Source: CAVQKZ01 sp963837325
GTDB taxonomy: Bacteria; Actinomycetota; Actinomycetes; Mycobacteriales; Jatrophihabitantaceae
NCBI GenBank assembly: GCA_963837325.1
Contig: CAWIMV010000002.1
Span: forward strand, 1,302,001-1,366,000
Length of the DNA stretch: 64,000 nucleotides
Reading direction: 5' to 3'
Shown here: positions 8,876-17,037 of the stretch, piece after piece
How positions within the stretch are numbered: the stretch's first letter is position 1
Layout of the letters: every line of letters starts with the position of its first letter
The notes under the pieces: generated by a model
What the model was told of the DNA's origin: nothing
Database searches by the model: none
Seen by the model: only the letters and a program-made list of their open reading frames with translations
Made by a program: the position numbers and the translations under genes

Positions 8876-10117
8876 ATGGCTCGCCTAGCTCAGACCGCAG
8901 GCCTGACCGACGTCCAGAACGAAATCCTGCGCACGGTCAAGGACTTCGTGGACAAGGAAATCCTGCCGCATGCGACTGAGCTCGAGCACAAGGACGAGTT
9001 CCCCGAGGCGATCGTCGAGGGCATGAAGGAGATGGGCCTGTTCGGCCTGATGATCTCCGAGGAGTACGGCGGGCTCGGCGAGTCGCTGCTGACCTACGCG
9101 CTGGTCGTCGAGCAGATCGCGCGTGGCTGGATGTCGATCTCCGGAGTCATCAACACCCATTTCATCGTGGCCTACATGATTGCCCAGCACGGAACCGACG
9201 AGCAGAAGCAGCGGCTGCTGCCGAAAATGGCCACCGGAGAAATCCGCGGCGCGTTCTCGATGAGCGAGCCCGAATGCGGCTCGGACGTTGCCGCGATCAA
9301 GTCGCGCGCGAAGCCCGACGGTCGTGGGGGTACCCCCGCCGGTGAGGGCGTAGCCGGCGGGGGACAGTTCGTGCTCGACGGGCAGAAAATGTGGCTGACC
9401 AACGGGGCCCGCGCGGGCGTCGTCGCCACCCTGGTCAAGGACGACCTCGGCGGTGATTCGGTCTACAAGAACATGACCACGTTCCTGATCGAGAAAGAGC
9501 CCGGCTTCGGCGAGACCCGACCCGGCCTGACCATCCCCGGCAAGATCGAAAAGATGGGCTACAAGGGGGTGGAGACCACCGAGATGGTCCTCGACGGCGT
9601 GCAGGTGCCGGCCGACGCCGTGCTGGGTGGCGCCGATGGGCGGGGCAAGGGCTTCTACCAGATGATGGACGGCATCGAGGTCGGCCGCGTCAACGTCGCC
9701 GCCCGCGCCTGCGGCATCTCGATCCGCGCGTTCGAACTGGCCGTCGCGTACGCCCAGCAGCGCCGCACGTTCGGCAAGCCGATCGCCGAGCATCAGGCGA
9801 TCGCGTTCAAGCTGGCCGAAATGGCGACGAAGGTCGAGGCGTCGCACCTGCTCATGGTCAACGCCGCGCGGTTGAAGGACACCGGCGAGCGCAACGACGT
9901 CGAAGCGGGCATGGCCAAGCTGCTCGCGTCGGAGTACTGCGCCGAAGTGACCCAGGAGTCCTTCCGCATCCACGGCGGCTATGGCTATTCGAAGGAATAC
10001 GAGATCGAGCGGCTGATGCGCGAGGCGCCGTTCCTGCTGATCGGCGAAGGCACGTCGGAGATTCAGAAGACGATCATCAGCCGCGGCCTGCTCAAGGAGT
10101 ACCGCGCCGCTCAGTAG
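8876..10117 (+). CDS. Acyl-CoA dehydrogenase with in-frame palindromic insertion
   Basis: FAD-dependent enzyme that introduces the alpha-beta double bond into an acyl-CoA. The 413-residue protein has the N-terminal helical domain, the middle beta domain (FSMSEPECGSDVAAIKSRA) and the C-terminal helical domain (QQRRTFGKPIAEHQA, FRIHGGYGYSKEYEIERLMR, GEGTSEIQK). Its Glu in GEGTSEIQ is the expected catalytic base of the short/medium-chain group. GGAGG seven bases upstream supports ATG 8876. Oddity: between KPDG and QFVLDGQKMWLTNG lies a glycine-rich stretch of about 15 residues not expected in the family, encoded by a DNA palindrome (see repeat at 9326). It is at a surface loop, so the enzyme may still be active. 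Confidence 0.93.
   Translation: MARLAQTAGLTDVQNEILRTVKDFVDKEILPHATELEHKDEFPEAIVEGMKEMGLFGLMISEEYGGLGESLLTYALVVEQIARGWMSISGVINTHFIVAYMIAQHGTDEQKQRLLPKMATGEIRGAFSMSEPECGSDVAAIKSRAKPDGRGGTPAGEGVAGGGQFVLDGQKMWLTNGARAGVVATLVKDDLGGDSVYKNMTTFLIEKEPGFGETRPGLTIPGKIEKMGYKGVETTEMVLDGVQVPADAVLGGADGRGKGFYQMMDGIEVGRVNVAARACGISIRAFELAVAYAQQRRTFGKPIAEHQAIAFKLAEMATKVEASHLLMVNAARLKDTGERNDVEAGMAKLLASEYCAEVTQESFRIHGGYGYSKEYEIERLMREAPFLLIGEGTSEIQKTIISRGLLKEYRAAQ
9326..9363. repeat. REP-like palindromic element inside the acyl-CoA dehydrogenase gene
   Basis: The sequence contains the perfect palindrome GGGGGTACCCCC (9326-9337), overlapping a second inverted repeat with 10-bp perfect arms (CCCCCGCCGG at 9333-9342 and CCGGCGGGGG at 9354-9363) and an 11-base loop. 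It preserves the reading frame and encodes a glycine-rich loop. The structure suggests a small repetitive extragenic-palindrome-like insertion that landed in a coding sequence. Confidence 0.55.
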
Positions 10118-10139
10118 GGCGGACTGCCACAGTGGGCGG

Positions 10140-10808
10140 GTGCACTCGCCCGAACTGCCGCATCCGCTGGCCGAACTCATCACCGCGGCGGCAGCCGGTC
10201 GCTTCGTCGCCGCCGACGGCGGGTGGCACCGGGTGCCACCCTGGCGGGAGGGGCTGGAAGCCGTGGTGGGCTTCACCGGCCACGCGGTCTTCGCGCTCCG
10301 GTCCGACATCGCCGACGCCCGGCTGACGGACTTGGGCGCCGACGGCTTCGGCGGGGCACACGACCCGCGGCTGATTACCGCTCTGGCCGGCCCTGGCGCG
10401 TGGATCGACAGTTTGGACGTGCTCATGGCCGGCCGGGGGACCGGCGGCACGGGCGCGGCCGCGCCGCGCCTGGTTGGCCGGCCCGACCTCCTCAGCCATC
10501 CGCGCGTCCGCTTCGCCACGCAACTGCGCGACGACTGCCGGGTACTCGGCCTGCCGGACCCAGGCCGAGCCGCGGTGGCGATCGTCGGTCGGGGCATCGG
10601 CGGACTCACCGAGCTGAGCTTCGAACTCGAGCCGACGAGTCGCGGCGTCGGCGCAGGCAGCGCGCTCATTCGCGCCGCACTCGCAACGGTGCGGGCCGGC
10701 GAGCTGGTGGTCTCGGCCGTCGCGCCCGGCAACGCCGCCAGCTTCCGGGCGCTGCTGTCCGCCGGCTTCGCGCCGCTCGGCTCGTCCCAGCTGTTTCAGC
10801 GGGCCTAA
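10140..10808 (+). CDS. GNAT-fold acetyltransferase-like protein
   Basis: Probable N-acetyltransferase of unknown substrate, 222 residues. The C-terminal half holds the recognisable GNAT core: an acetyl-CoA binding loop region (ELEPTSRGVGAGSALIRAAL) and the late strand/helix (VVSAVAPGNAASFRALLSAGFAPLGSSQLF). The N-terminal 130 residues have no motif I recognise. The GTG start lies only 22 bases after the acyl-CoA dehydrogenase stop with a weak ribosome site, so it is probably co-transcribed. Its stop overlaps the convergent MFS gene by four bases. Confidence 0.68.
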   Translation: MHSPELPHPLAELITAAAAGRFVAADGGWHRVPPWREGLEAVVGFTGHAVFALRSDIADARLTDLGADGFGGAHDPRLITALAGPGAWIDSLDVLMAGRGTGGTGAAAPRLVGRPDLLSHPRVRFATQLRDDCRVLGLPDPGRAAVAIVGRGIGGLTELSFELEPTSRGVGAGSALIRAALATVRAGELVVSAVAPGNAASFRALLSAGFAPLGSSQLFQRA

Positions 10809-12019
10809 CGCTGGACGCCGCCGGGGGTGGCGAGCGGCTCGACCGCGACGGCGGGCCGCAACCGCCGGGCGCTGAGCCGGACGCCGGCCACGCCAAGGAC
10901 GCCGGCGACCAGCGTGAACGGCGGCAGCAGGTACAGCGCGGCGGGCACGCTGCTCAGTTGCGCGACCAGACCGATCAGGCTCGGGCCGGCGAGCATGCCG
11001 ACGCAGCCGAGCGCCGAAACGGCCGCGATGGCCGGTCCGGCGGGTCCGTCGGTGTCAGCTGCAGTGCTGAACAGCACGGGGACCATGATCGAAAGCCCGA
11101 GGCCGAGCACGCCAAAGCCGACGACAGCGCCGACGAGCGAACCGGCGAGCATCCCACCAGCCACGCCGAGCGCGCCGAGCACGCTGAGGACCGCGAAGCA
11201 CTTGGCCCGGCCGAGCGCGTGCACAACGCGATCACCGGCGAAGCGGCCGCCCGTCATGGTCACGCAGAACGCGGCGTAGCCGTAACTGACCTCGCCCCCG
11301 GTGGCGTGGAGGTGGTCGCGCAGCAACACGCCGCTCCAGTCGGTGACCGCGCCTTCCACCATCAGCGCGAAGATGGCGGCGATCCCGAGCAGCATGAGCC
11401 GCGTCTCCGGCGCACGGGGGATACGGATGAGTCGTTGCCGGGGCGCTGGTTCGTGGCCGGCCTCAGGCAGGAACGCGCGGCTGGCGAACAAGATGACGAC
11501 GGCCAGGCAGGCGCCGATGACGAGCTGTTGGACGGCAACGTGCACGCCCAACCCCGAGCCGATCCCGCCGAGGACTGCGCCCGTGAACGATCCGACCGAC
11601 CAGATGGCGTGAAAGCTCGAGAGCACCGGCCGGCCGTACGCGCTTTCCACGGTGACGCCCTGTGCGTTCATCGCGACGTCCATCGAGCCCATGAAGGCGC
11701 CCCACACGAGCAGCCCGAGCCACAGCGTCGCCAGGTTCGGCGCCACGCCCGGCACCCAGGCGAGCAGGCAATACGCGAGGGCGAAGAACCGGATCGCCGC
11801 CGGGCTGCCGTGACGGGCGGTGCGGGCGCCGGCGGTGCGCGCCGCGAATACGGTGCCCAGTGCCGGCGCGAGCAGGGCGATGCCCAACGCGCCGGCGGAA
11901 AGGCCGAGGTGGGACTTGACCTCGGGAATCCGAGGCGCCCACGAGCCGATGAGCAGGCCGTTGACCGCGAACGTTGCCGCCACCGCCACCCGGGCACGTT
12001 GGGGGGAGGCGACCGGCAT
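10805..12019 (-). CDS. MFS transporter
   Basis: Cytoplasmic membrane transporter with about 12 predicted helices over 404 residues. The early loop ARTAGARTARHGSPAA occupies the position of the MFS A-motif, and GSMDVAMNAQGVTVE resembles the conserved helix 4-5 segment of the FucP/Bypass-of-stop-like MFS subgroup. The ATG at 12019 is preferred over an upstream TTG at 12034. Substrate cannot be deduced. Divergent from a second, unrelated MFS gene. Confidence 0.85.
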   Translation of the reverse strand: MPVASPQRARVAVAATFAVNGLLIGSWAPRIPEVKSHLGLSAGALGIALLAPALGTVFAARTAGARTARHGSPAAIRFFALAYCLLAWVPGVAPNLATLWLGLLVWGAFMGSMDVAMNAQGVTVESAYGRPVLSSFHAIWSVGSFTGAVLGGIGSGLGVHVAVQQLVIGACLAVVILFASRAFLPEAGHEPAPRQRLIRIPRAPETRLMLLGIAAIFALMVEGAVTDWSGVLLRDHLHATGGEVSYGYAAFCVTMTGGRFAGDRVVHALGRAKCFAVLSVLGALGVAGGMLAGSLVGAVVGFGVLGLGLSIMVPVLFSTAADTDGPAGPAIAAVSALGCVGMLAGPSLIGLVAQLSSVPAALYLLPPFTLVAGVLGVAGVRLSARRLRPAVAVEPLATPGGVQR

Positions 12020-12147
12020 TCCCCGATTGTGCAACTTCTGGCGGCGTGAGGCCGTGAGGGGTTACACATCGGGTGCCCCGCGGCTTTGACACCCCTTGGC
12101 GGCTATGGTCGCTACGTCACGAGTGTCGGTATCGGACGAGGCGGGTG

Positions 12148-13425
12148 ATGCGGTTGACCGCACCGGGGCCCACACCGGCCGATGGGATCCCCGGCGGGGA
12201 GCGACCGAGCTTCGCCGACGTGTTGCGTTCGCGGTTGTTCCTGTCGCTGTATGTCGCCGAGACCCAATCGGTTCTCGGCGACCAGCTCGCCCGGGTGGCC
12301 TTGGCCGTTTTGGTCTTCGAACGCACCCGCTCGACAACCGAAACGGCGATCGCCTACGCCTTGACGTTCCTGCCGGCACTCGTCGGCGGGGCGCTGCTCT
12401 CGGGCCTGGCCGACCGTTTTCCGCAGCGCTCGGTAATGGTCGGCACCGATCTGGCCCGAGCCGGGCTGCTCGCAGTCATGGCCATCTCCGACCTGCCGAT
12501 TGGCGTGCTTTTCCTGCTACTCACGGTCGTCGTGCTGCTCGGGCCGGCGTTCACGGCGGCCGAGGTCAGCCTGCTCGCGGCCGCATTCACCCCGGAGCGG
12601 TTCCGCACGGCCACCGGCCTGCGCATGATGACCAACCAGCTTGCTCAGGTCGCCGGCTTCGCGCTCGGTGGCGCGATCGTCACGCTGCTCAATCCGCAAT
12701 GGGCGCTTCGGGTCGACGCCTGCTCATTCGCCTTGTCGGCGCTGGTCATCGCGCAGAGCGCTCGGCTTCCGGCAGGTGACCGATCGTCCGGTGCCGCCAG
12801 TTCGCGGGCCCGGTCGATCGCAGGCATCGCGGTCGTGCTGCGCGGGCTGCGCGACGACCACCAGCTGCGCGCCTTGGTCGGTATGACCTGGCTGGCCGGC
12901 TTCTTCGTGGTGCCCGAGGGACTGGCCGCGCCGTACGCGGCGGCGATCAACACCAGCACGGCGAGTATCGGCATCCTGATGGCCGCGATCCCTGCTGGCA
13001 GTGTCACCGGTGCCTACATCGTGCTGCGTCGCGTGCGGCCGGCCGCCCGGCCCAAGCTCATCCGCTACCTGGCGGTCCTGACCGGCCTGCCGCTGCTCGC
13101 GTGTGGTTTCGAGCCGGTCATGCCGGTCTCGTTCGCGCTATGGGCCCTGTCGGGCATCTTCGCGGCCTACCTGCTCGACGTGATGACGTCGGTCGTGCAA
13201 CTGACCCCGGACGAACGACGCGGGCGCATGGTCGGCCTGGTTGGGGCCGGTCTGATCGGAATCCAGGGTGTCGGCGTGGTCACCTTCGGCGTGGTGGCCG
13301 ACCATGTCGGGGCAGGCGCGGCGATCGCGCTCGCCGGCGGTACTGGTGCGGCGCTGGCCGTGCCCTTGGCGCTCGCCGCCCGGAGGAACGAGCTCATGGG
13401 CGCAGCAAGCTCCGACGTTGCGTAG
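12148..13425 (+). CDS. MFS transporter (EntS/MefA-like)
   Basis: Drug- or metabolite-exporter-like major facilitator of 425 residues with about 10-12 helices. The start FADVLRSRLFLSLYVAETQSVLGDQLARVALAVLVFERT is typical of the EntS/MefA group, as is the SGLADRFPQRSVMVGTDLARAG motif A region. ATG 12148 has GAGGCGGG upstream. Divergent from the MFS gene at 10805, with 128 bases between the start codons; a TTGACA at about 12087 could be a -35 box. Substrate unknown. Confidence 0.85.
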   Translation: MRLTAPGPTPADGIPGGERPSFADVLRSRLFLSLYVAETQSVLGDQLARVALAVLVFERTRSTTETAIAYALTFLPALVGGALLSGLADRFPQRSVMVGTDLARAGLLAVMAISDLPIGVLFLLLTVVVLLGPAFTAAEVSLLAAAFTPERFRTATGLRMMTNQLAQVAGFALGGAIVTLLNPQWALRVDACSFALSALVIAQSARLPAGDRSSGAASSRARSIAGIAVVLRGLRDDHQLRALVGMTWLAGFFVVPEGLAAPYAAAINTSTASIGILMAAIPAGSVTGAYIVLRRVRPAARPKLIRYLAVLTGLPLLACGFEPVMPVSFALWALSGIFAAYLLDVMTSVVQLTPDERRGRMVGLVGAGLIGIQGVGVVTFGVVADHVGAGAAIALAGGTGAALAVPLALAARRNELMGAASSDVA

Positions 13426-13482
13426 CAATTGGCGATCAGGCGCTACACCGGCCGTGCGACCGCGCTGGATGACCTAGACGAG

Positions 13483-13510
13483 AAAACGCCCATACCCCAA
13501 CATCGGGGGC
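13483..13510 (-). terminator. Possible terminator downstream of the mini-ORFs
   Basis: Read on the minus strand, GCCCCCGATGTTGGGG forms a short GC stem and is followed by TATGGGCGTTTTCTC; an alternative outer stem pairs GCCC with GGGC directly before the T-run. It lies 57 bases after the second mini-ORF stop. Modest stability, so only suggestive. Confidence 0.35.
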
Positions 13511-13566
13511 ACTACCTCTATGGCCCGCCGTTGTCGATGGTCGCGCTCTAGCTCGACCAGTCAATT

Positions 13567-13587
13567 TTAGAAGCCCCAGCCCTGCAT
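13567..13587 (-). CDS. Mini-ORF 2, hexapeptide MQGWGF
   Basis: Six codons plus TAA encoding MQGWGF. The ATG is preceded, with a 5-base spacer, by GGAGGTGA (13593-13600), a perfect eight-base complement to the 16S rRNA tail. A second copy at 13636 encodes the same hexapeptide. Between copies the peptide codons differ only synonymously (GGC here, GGT there) and the stop differs (TAA versus TGA), while the 5-base spacers between SD and ATG have diverged. That pattern suggests selection on the ribosome site and the peptide. Function unknown: a very short peptide product, a RiPP-like mini-precursor, or a translational regulator are all possible. No modifying enzyme gene is adjacent. Confidence 0.5.
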   Translation of the reverse strand: MQGWGF

Positions 13588-13635
13588 CTGACTCACCTCC
13601 TGCCCATCGTGTGCCGCTCGGCGTGTGCCTTGCGC

Positions 13636-13656
13636 TCAGAAGCCCCAACCCTGCAT
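13636..13656 (-). CDS. Mini-ORF 1, hexapeptide MQGWGF
   Basis: Upstream copy of the tandem pair on the minus strand: ATG, CAG, GGT, TGG, GGC, TTC, TGA. Shine-Dalgarno GGAGGTGA at 13662-13669 is again perfect with a 5-base spacer. Starts of the two copies are 69 bases apart. No gene follows on this strand before the convergent MFS gene, so it does not look like a classical attenuator leader for a nearby operon. No promoter could be assigned with confidence. Confidence 0.5.
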   Translation of the reverse strand: MQGWGF

Positions 13657-13984
13657 GTCGATCACCTCCAGTGCTCTGCGGTCGCCGGTACGCCAGGCAC
13701 GGCGAGTACTCCGGTGAAGGCGTGTGCATCACGCCCCCACTGGCCTCGCAACCGCGTGTCGCTATTGCCGCGCGGCCGGGTACCCGCCGTGAGGACGCGG
13801 TGGGCCCTCCCTGCCGAATGCACGCCGCAAGTCCCATTTTACCGGTTGTGAAGTCATATGTTGAGAAGGAAAGGAGTCATCCCCGGGCCAGGGTAGTTAA
13901 CGGAAATCACATCCGACTGGACCTGAAAGCGCCTCCGCCGGCTGCATCCTCCGCCCTAGCCGAGCGTTAACTGGGGGGAGACGA

Positions 13985-14014
13985 ATGTCGGGTTTGTGGG
14001 CTAACCTTTCGTGA
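13985..14014 (+). CDS. Possible leader mini-ORF (MSGLWANLS) upstream of the GGDEF gene
   Basis: Nine codons plus TGA; the ATG follows GGGGGGAG with a 4-base spacer, and the stop lies 25 bases before the diguanylate cyclase ATG. It contains one Trp codon like the hexapeptide ORFs on the other strand, but is otherwise unrelated. It could be a regulatory upstream ORF or chance. Confidence 0.25.
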   Translation: MSGLWANLS

Positions 14015-14039
14015 CCCCTGTGACACGTGGAGTAGCTGG

Positions 14040-15332
14040 ATGACCCCAGATGCCGCCTCGACGCCTGGGCCCGTACCGCGGAGCCATTCGTGGCGGGCAT
14101 GGGCACTGTGGTCTGAGCCGCGCAAGCTGATCGGGTACCTGCTCACGATCGAGGTCGTCGCGGCAGTCGGGACCGTCCTTGCGTCCGCGTCAGCCACGTT
14201 CTCGGCCGCCGCGGCCTGGCGGGCGCTGCTACTCGTAGCGCTGGCGCTGGTCTTCGAAGAGGCGACCGGCCGGGCCGGCCGACTCCGTTTGCGGCTCAGC
14301 GAGCACCTCAAGCCTGACATGACGTCGGTCTGGTTCGTCGCCGCCGCGATCGTGCTGCCGGTGCCTTACGCCGTCAGCTGCATCGTCACCTTGCTCTGCT
14401 ACATGTGGGTGCGCCGACAACGCTCGGAGGGTGAACAGGCTTACCGCAAGGTCGGCACGGCGGCCACCTTCGTCATCGCGTGCCTGGTCACGCGCTGGGT
14501 GGTCGGTTTCATCGCGCTGCATCACGTCGACCTGCCTGGCGGCGTGAGCGGCGCCTTCGCCGTGTTCATCGCGTTATTGGCCTACACCGCGGTCAACCGC
14601 GCGCTCGTCACGGTTGCGCTCGTCCTGCTGGGGGTGCGGGGCCGCGCGCTCGCTGCCTCGTGGGAGGACAACCTGCTGGAACTGGCCACTTTGTGCCTTG
14701 GTGGTCTGCTCACGCTGGCCGTGCGGGACGAGCCGTGGCTCGCGCTGCTCGTCTTGCTGCCGATGGTTCTGCTCCAGCGCGGCGCGCTCACCCACCAACT
14801 CGAAGTCGCGGCCAGCACCGACTCCAAGACCGGACTGCTCAACGCGATCACGTGGGAGCAACTGGCCGAACGCGAACTGTCCCGGGCGCATCGGGCCGGC
14901 TACCCGACCGCGATGTTCATCGTCGATGTCGATCGATTCAAGGCGGTCAACGATCTGCACGGTCATCTGGTCGGCGATATGGCGCTGAAGGCCATCGGGC
15001 AGTGTCTGCAGAGCGAGCTGCGGGAGTACGACAGCGTAGGGCGCTTCGGCGGCGAGGAGTTCGTCGCGCTGCTGCCAACGGTCGGCGAGGCCAAGGCGCT
15101 GGACATCGCCCAGCGGCTGCGCGCCGTCATCAACACCATCCGCATCTCGGATCTGGTCCCGCTGGCTGAGTTCGCGCCGGACATCACGCTCGCGGTTTCC
15201 ATCGGCGTTGCCTGCTCCCCGGATGACGGAACCGAACTCATGGACATGCTGCATGCCGCCGACGCCGCGCTGTACGTGGCCAAGCAGAGCGGCCGCAATC
15301 GGGTCGAGTTGGCTGCCCGTAACGCTGCGTAA
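14040..15332 (+). CDS. Membrane-bound diguanylate cyclase (GGDEF)
   Basis: Makes cyclic di-GMP from two GTP at the membrane. The 430-residue protein has about six or seven N-terminal hydrophobic helices (residues about 30-255, an MASE-like sensor region) followed by a GGDEF domain (about 265-425). The active-site signature is GGEEF at 337-341, and an RxxD inhibitory site (REYD) sits five residues before it, so an active, product-inhibited cyclase is expected. There is no EAL domain. ATG 14040 is preceded by GGAG. Monocistronic, converging with the GH43 gene. Confidence 0.9.
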   Translation: MTPDAASTPGPVPRSHSWRAWALWSEPRKLIGYLLTIEVVAAVGTVLASASATFSAAAAWRALLLVALALVFEEATGRAGRLRLRLSEHLKPDMTSVWFVAAAIVLPVPYAVSCIVTLLCYMWVRRQRSEGEQAYRKVGTAATFVIACLVTRWVVGFIALHHVDLPGGVSGAFAVFIALLAYTAVNRALVTVALVLLGVRGRALAASWEDNLLELATLCLGGLLTLAVRDEPWLALLVLLPMVLLQRGALTHQLEVAASTDSKTGLLNAITWEQLAERELSRAHRAGYPTAMFIVDVDRFKAVNDLHGHLVGDMALKAIGQCLQSELREYDSVGRFGGEEFVALLPTVGEAKALDIAQRLRAVINTIRISDLVPLAEFAPDITLAVSIGVACSPDDGTELMDMLHAADAALYVAKQSGRNRVELAARNAA

Positions 15333-15425
15333 CCGCCCCGCGTTGGTGCGGGTGTGCGCCGGCCAGGTTTCGGCGGCCAGACGGTATTTCCCGGGCATCG
15401 CGGGCGGCTACGGTCGCTCGGATCA

Positions 15426-15442
15426 CCACCGGAAACCGGTGG
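15426..15442. terminator. Hairpin between convergent GGDEF and GH43 genes
   Basis: CCACCGG, three-base loop AAA, CCGGTGG: a perfect 7-bp GC-rich stem located between the two stop codons (15332 and 15466). No U-run follows on either strand, so bidirectional termination is plausible but not certain. Confidence 0.4.
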
Positions 15443-15465
15443 ACCGACGGTGTCGGTGAGCCGAA

Positions 15466-17037
15466 TTAACGATAACCACACGATTCGAGCGCGGCGTACT
15501 CGAACCAGGCGAAGTCGGCAGCGTTATCCGATGGCGCTGCGTTGCTGGTCGCGTACAGGCCGACCAGCGCCCCGAAGAATCCGCCGGCCACCGACCAGCT
15601 GAGCAGGCGACCGTCCACCGTGGCGACGGGTTCGCCGGCGACCCGAAGGACGTAGGTCTGGCCGCGCGCCTCGACGCCGAGCTGAACCGGACCATCGGGC
15701 GCCGGCACCACCGCGACAACACGATCCTCGGCCGCCCTGCGGCTGATCACACGCACGACGCGATCCTCCGCGCCGGCGAGCTCGAGTCGGATATGAAAGG
15801 CGTCGCTGTGCACCAGCGCCAGGCCGGCTCCTTCGCTCTCGGCTCGGGGGGTGAAGTCGACGACGGTATGCGCGGTGAACTCGCTGTGCTGCAGGCGCCG
15901 GCCGACGAAGCTGGGATTGGCGCGGTCGGCCAACGTGGGTGGCCGCAGTCGCAAGCGCAGGTGCCCCGGGCGGGCGCTTAAACTCCACCATTGCTCGCGC
16001 GGCGTCCGGATGATGAGCCATTCAGCCGACAGCTCTGGCCCGTCGAAGGACTCGAAGCGCGGGCCTTGCGGCCAGGCGTGCGCGGCCAGCTCCGGCGCAC
16101 GCCCGGTGAGCAGGACGCGCCCGTGTCCGGGGTTGAACACCGGCCAGCCGGCCCGCCACTCGACTGGAGTCAGGAACGTCTCCCGCCCGAGATTCCAGGT
16201 GCCGTCGGACAGCGGCCGCATGCCGAGCAGCACGGCCCACCAGGACCCGTCGGCAAGTTCGACCAGGTCGGCGTGGCCGGTGCCGATGACCGGCGCGTCA
16301 GGGCCGAGGTGGCGCGCGGTCAGGACCGGGTTGTGCGGACACGATGTGTATGGGCCGGTGATCGACGGGCTGCGGGCGATCACGACAGCATGGTCGTGCG
16401 CCGTCCCGCCCTCAGCGGTGAGCAAGTAGTAGTAGTCGTCCACGTGGTAGATGTGCGGGCCTTCCGACCAGCGCGCGTCGACCGCGGCTCCTGACCAGAT
16501 CAGCTGCCGCTCGCCGATGAGCCGCGCGACCGCGAGGTCGAACTCCTGCACCCAGATGGCCGTCCGGCCGGGCTCACCGCGCGGGTCGGGCTCCCACGTG
16601 CCGCAGAGCCAGCACCGGCCGTCGTCGTCGAAGAACAGCGATGGGTCGAAGCCGGGCGCGTCGGCCAGCCAGGCCGGCTCGGACCAGGAGCCGGCTGGGT
16701 CGTCCGTGCTGACCAGGAAGTTGCCGTTCGGACCGTCGCCGCCGACGAGCGTGCAGACGAGGTAGAACCGCCCGCTGAAGTGGCGCAACGTCGGCGCGTA
16801 GAGGCCCCCGGAAGCCGGCACGGTGTCCAGCGGCAGTTGCGCGGGTCGGTCCAAGGCGTGCCCGATCGGACGCCAGTGCACCAGGTCGCGGCTGTGGTGG
16901 AGCGTGATGCCGGGGAAGTACTCGAACGTCGACGTCGCCAGGAAGAAGTCCTCGCCGACGCGGCAGATCGACGGGTCGGGGTGCGAGCCGGGCAGGACCG
17001 GGTTGCGGAACCGTCGGTGTCCGCCCGCACCGTTCAC
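15466..17037 (-). CDS. Glycoside hydrolase family 43 beta-xylosidase/arabinofuranosidase
   Basis: Inverting exo-glycosidase acting on xylo-oligosaccharides or arabinosyl side chains. The 523-residue protein lacks a signal peptide, so it is probably cytoplasmic. N-terminal five-bladed propeller (about 10-320): catalytic base Asp in PGSHPDPSI, pKa-modulating Asp in PGFDPSLFFDD, general acid Glu in RWSEGPHIY. The C-terminal beta-sandwich (about 330-520) is the accessory domain of GH43 xylosidases. The GTG start overlaps the end of the upstream permease gene (GTGA), making it the last gene of the importer operon, consistent with hydrolysis of imported oligomers. Confidence 0.9.
   Translation of the reverse strand: MNGAGGHRRFRNPVLPGSHPDPSICRVGEDFFLATSTFEYFPGITLHHSRDLVHWRPIGHALDRPAQLPLDTVPASGGLYAPTLRHFSGRFYLVCTLVGGDGPNGNFLVSTDDPAGSWSEPAWLADAPGFDPSLFFDDDGRCWLCGTWEPDPRGEPGRTAIWVQEFDLAVARLIGERQLIWSGAAVDARWSEGPHIYHVDDYYYLLTAEGGTAHDHAVVIARSPSITGPYTSCPHNPVLTARHLGPDAPVIGTGHADLVELADGSWWAVLLGMRPLSDGTWNLGRETFLTPVEWRAGWPVFNPGHGRVLLTGRAPELAAHAWPQGPRFESFDGPELSAEWLIIRTPREQWWSLSARPGHLRLRLRPPTLADRANPSFVGRRLQHSEFTAHTVVDFTPRAESEGAGLALVHSDAFHIRLELAGAEDRVVRVISRRAAEDRVVAVVPAPDGPVQLGVEARGQTYVLRVAGEPVATVDGRLLSWSVAGGFFGALVGLYATSNAAPSDNAADFAWFEYAALESCGYR

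Larger units (their letters stand above)
13426..14039. other. 614-base gene-poor interval with mini-ORFs
   Basis: No conventional gene is convincing here. The longer ORFs in it show no family signature and shift frame across the repeats. What can be supported: two tandem 6-codon ORFs on the minus strand (13567-13587 and 13636-13656), a minus-strand hairpin followed by a U-run (13483-13510), and on the plus strand a short possible leader ORF (13985-14014) ahead of the diguanylate cyclase. Base composition is locally less GC-rich around 13840-13930. Confidence 0.6.

Noticed and set aside
13474..13503. A third short minus-strand ORF (MLGYGRFLV) behind a GAGG
   Set aside because: Spacing to the Shine-Dalgarno is long (11 bases), it overlaps the predicted terminator stem and has no second copy, so it is probably chance.
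13436..13837. 133-codon ORF on the minus strand across the mini-ORF interval
   Set aside because: Translates the repeat units out of frame with the well-placed ATGs, has no family signature and an atypical composition. The mini-ORFs explain the conserved parts better.
13840..14039. Riboswitch (c-di-GMP or c-di-AMP type) before the diguanylate cyclase
   Set aside because: I could not match the conserved core sequences of GEMM or ydaO-type riboswitches in this stretch.
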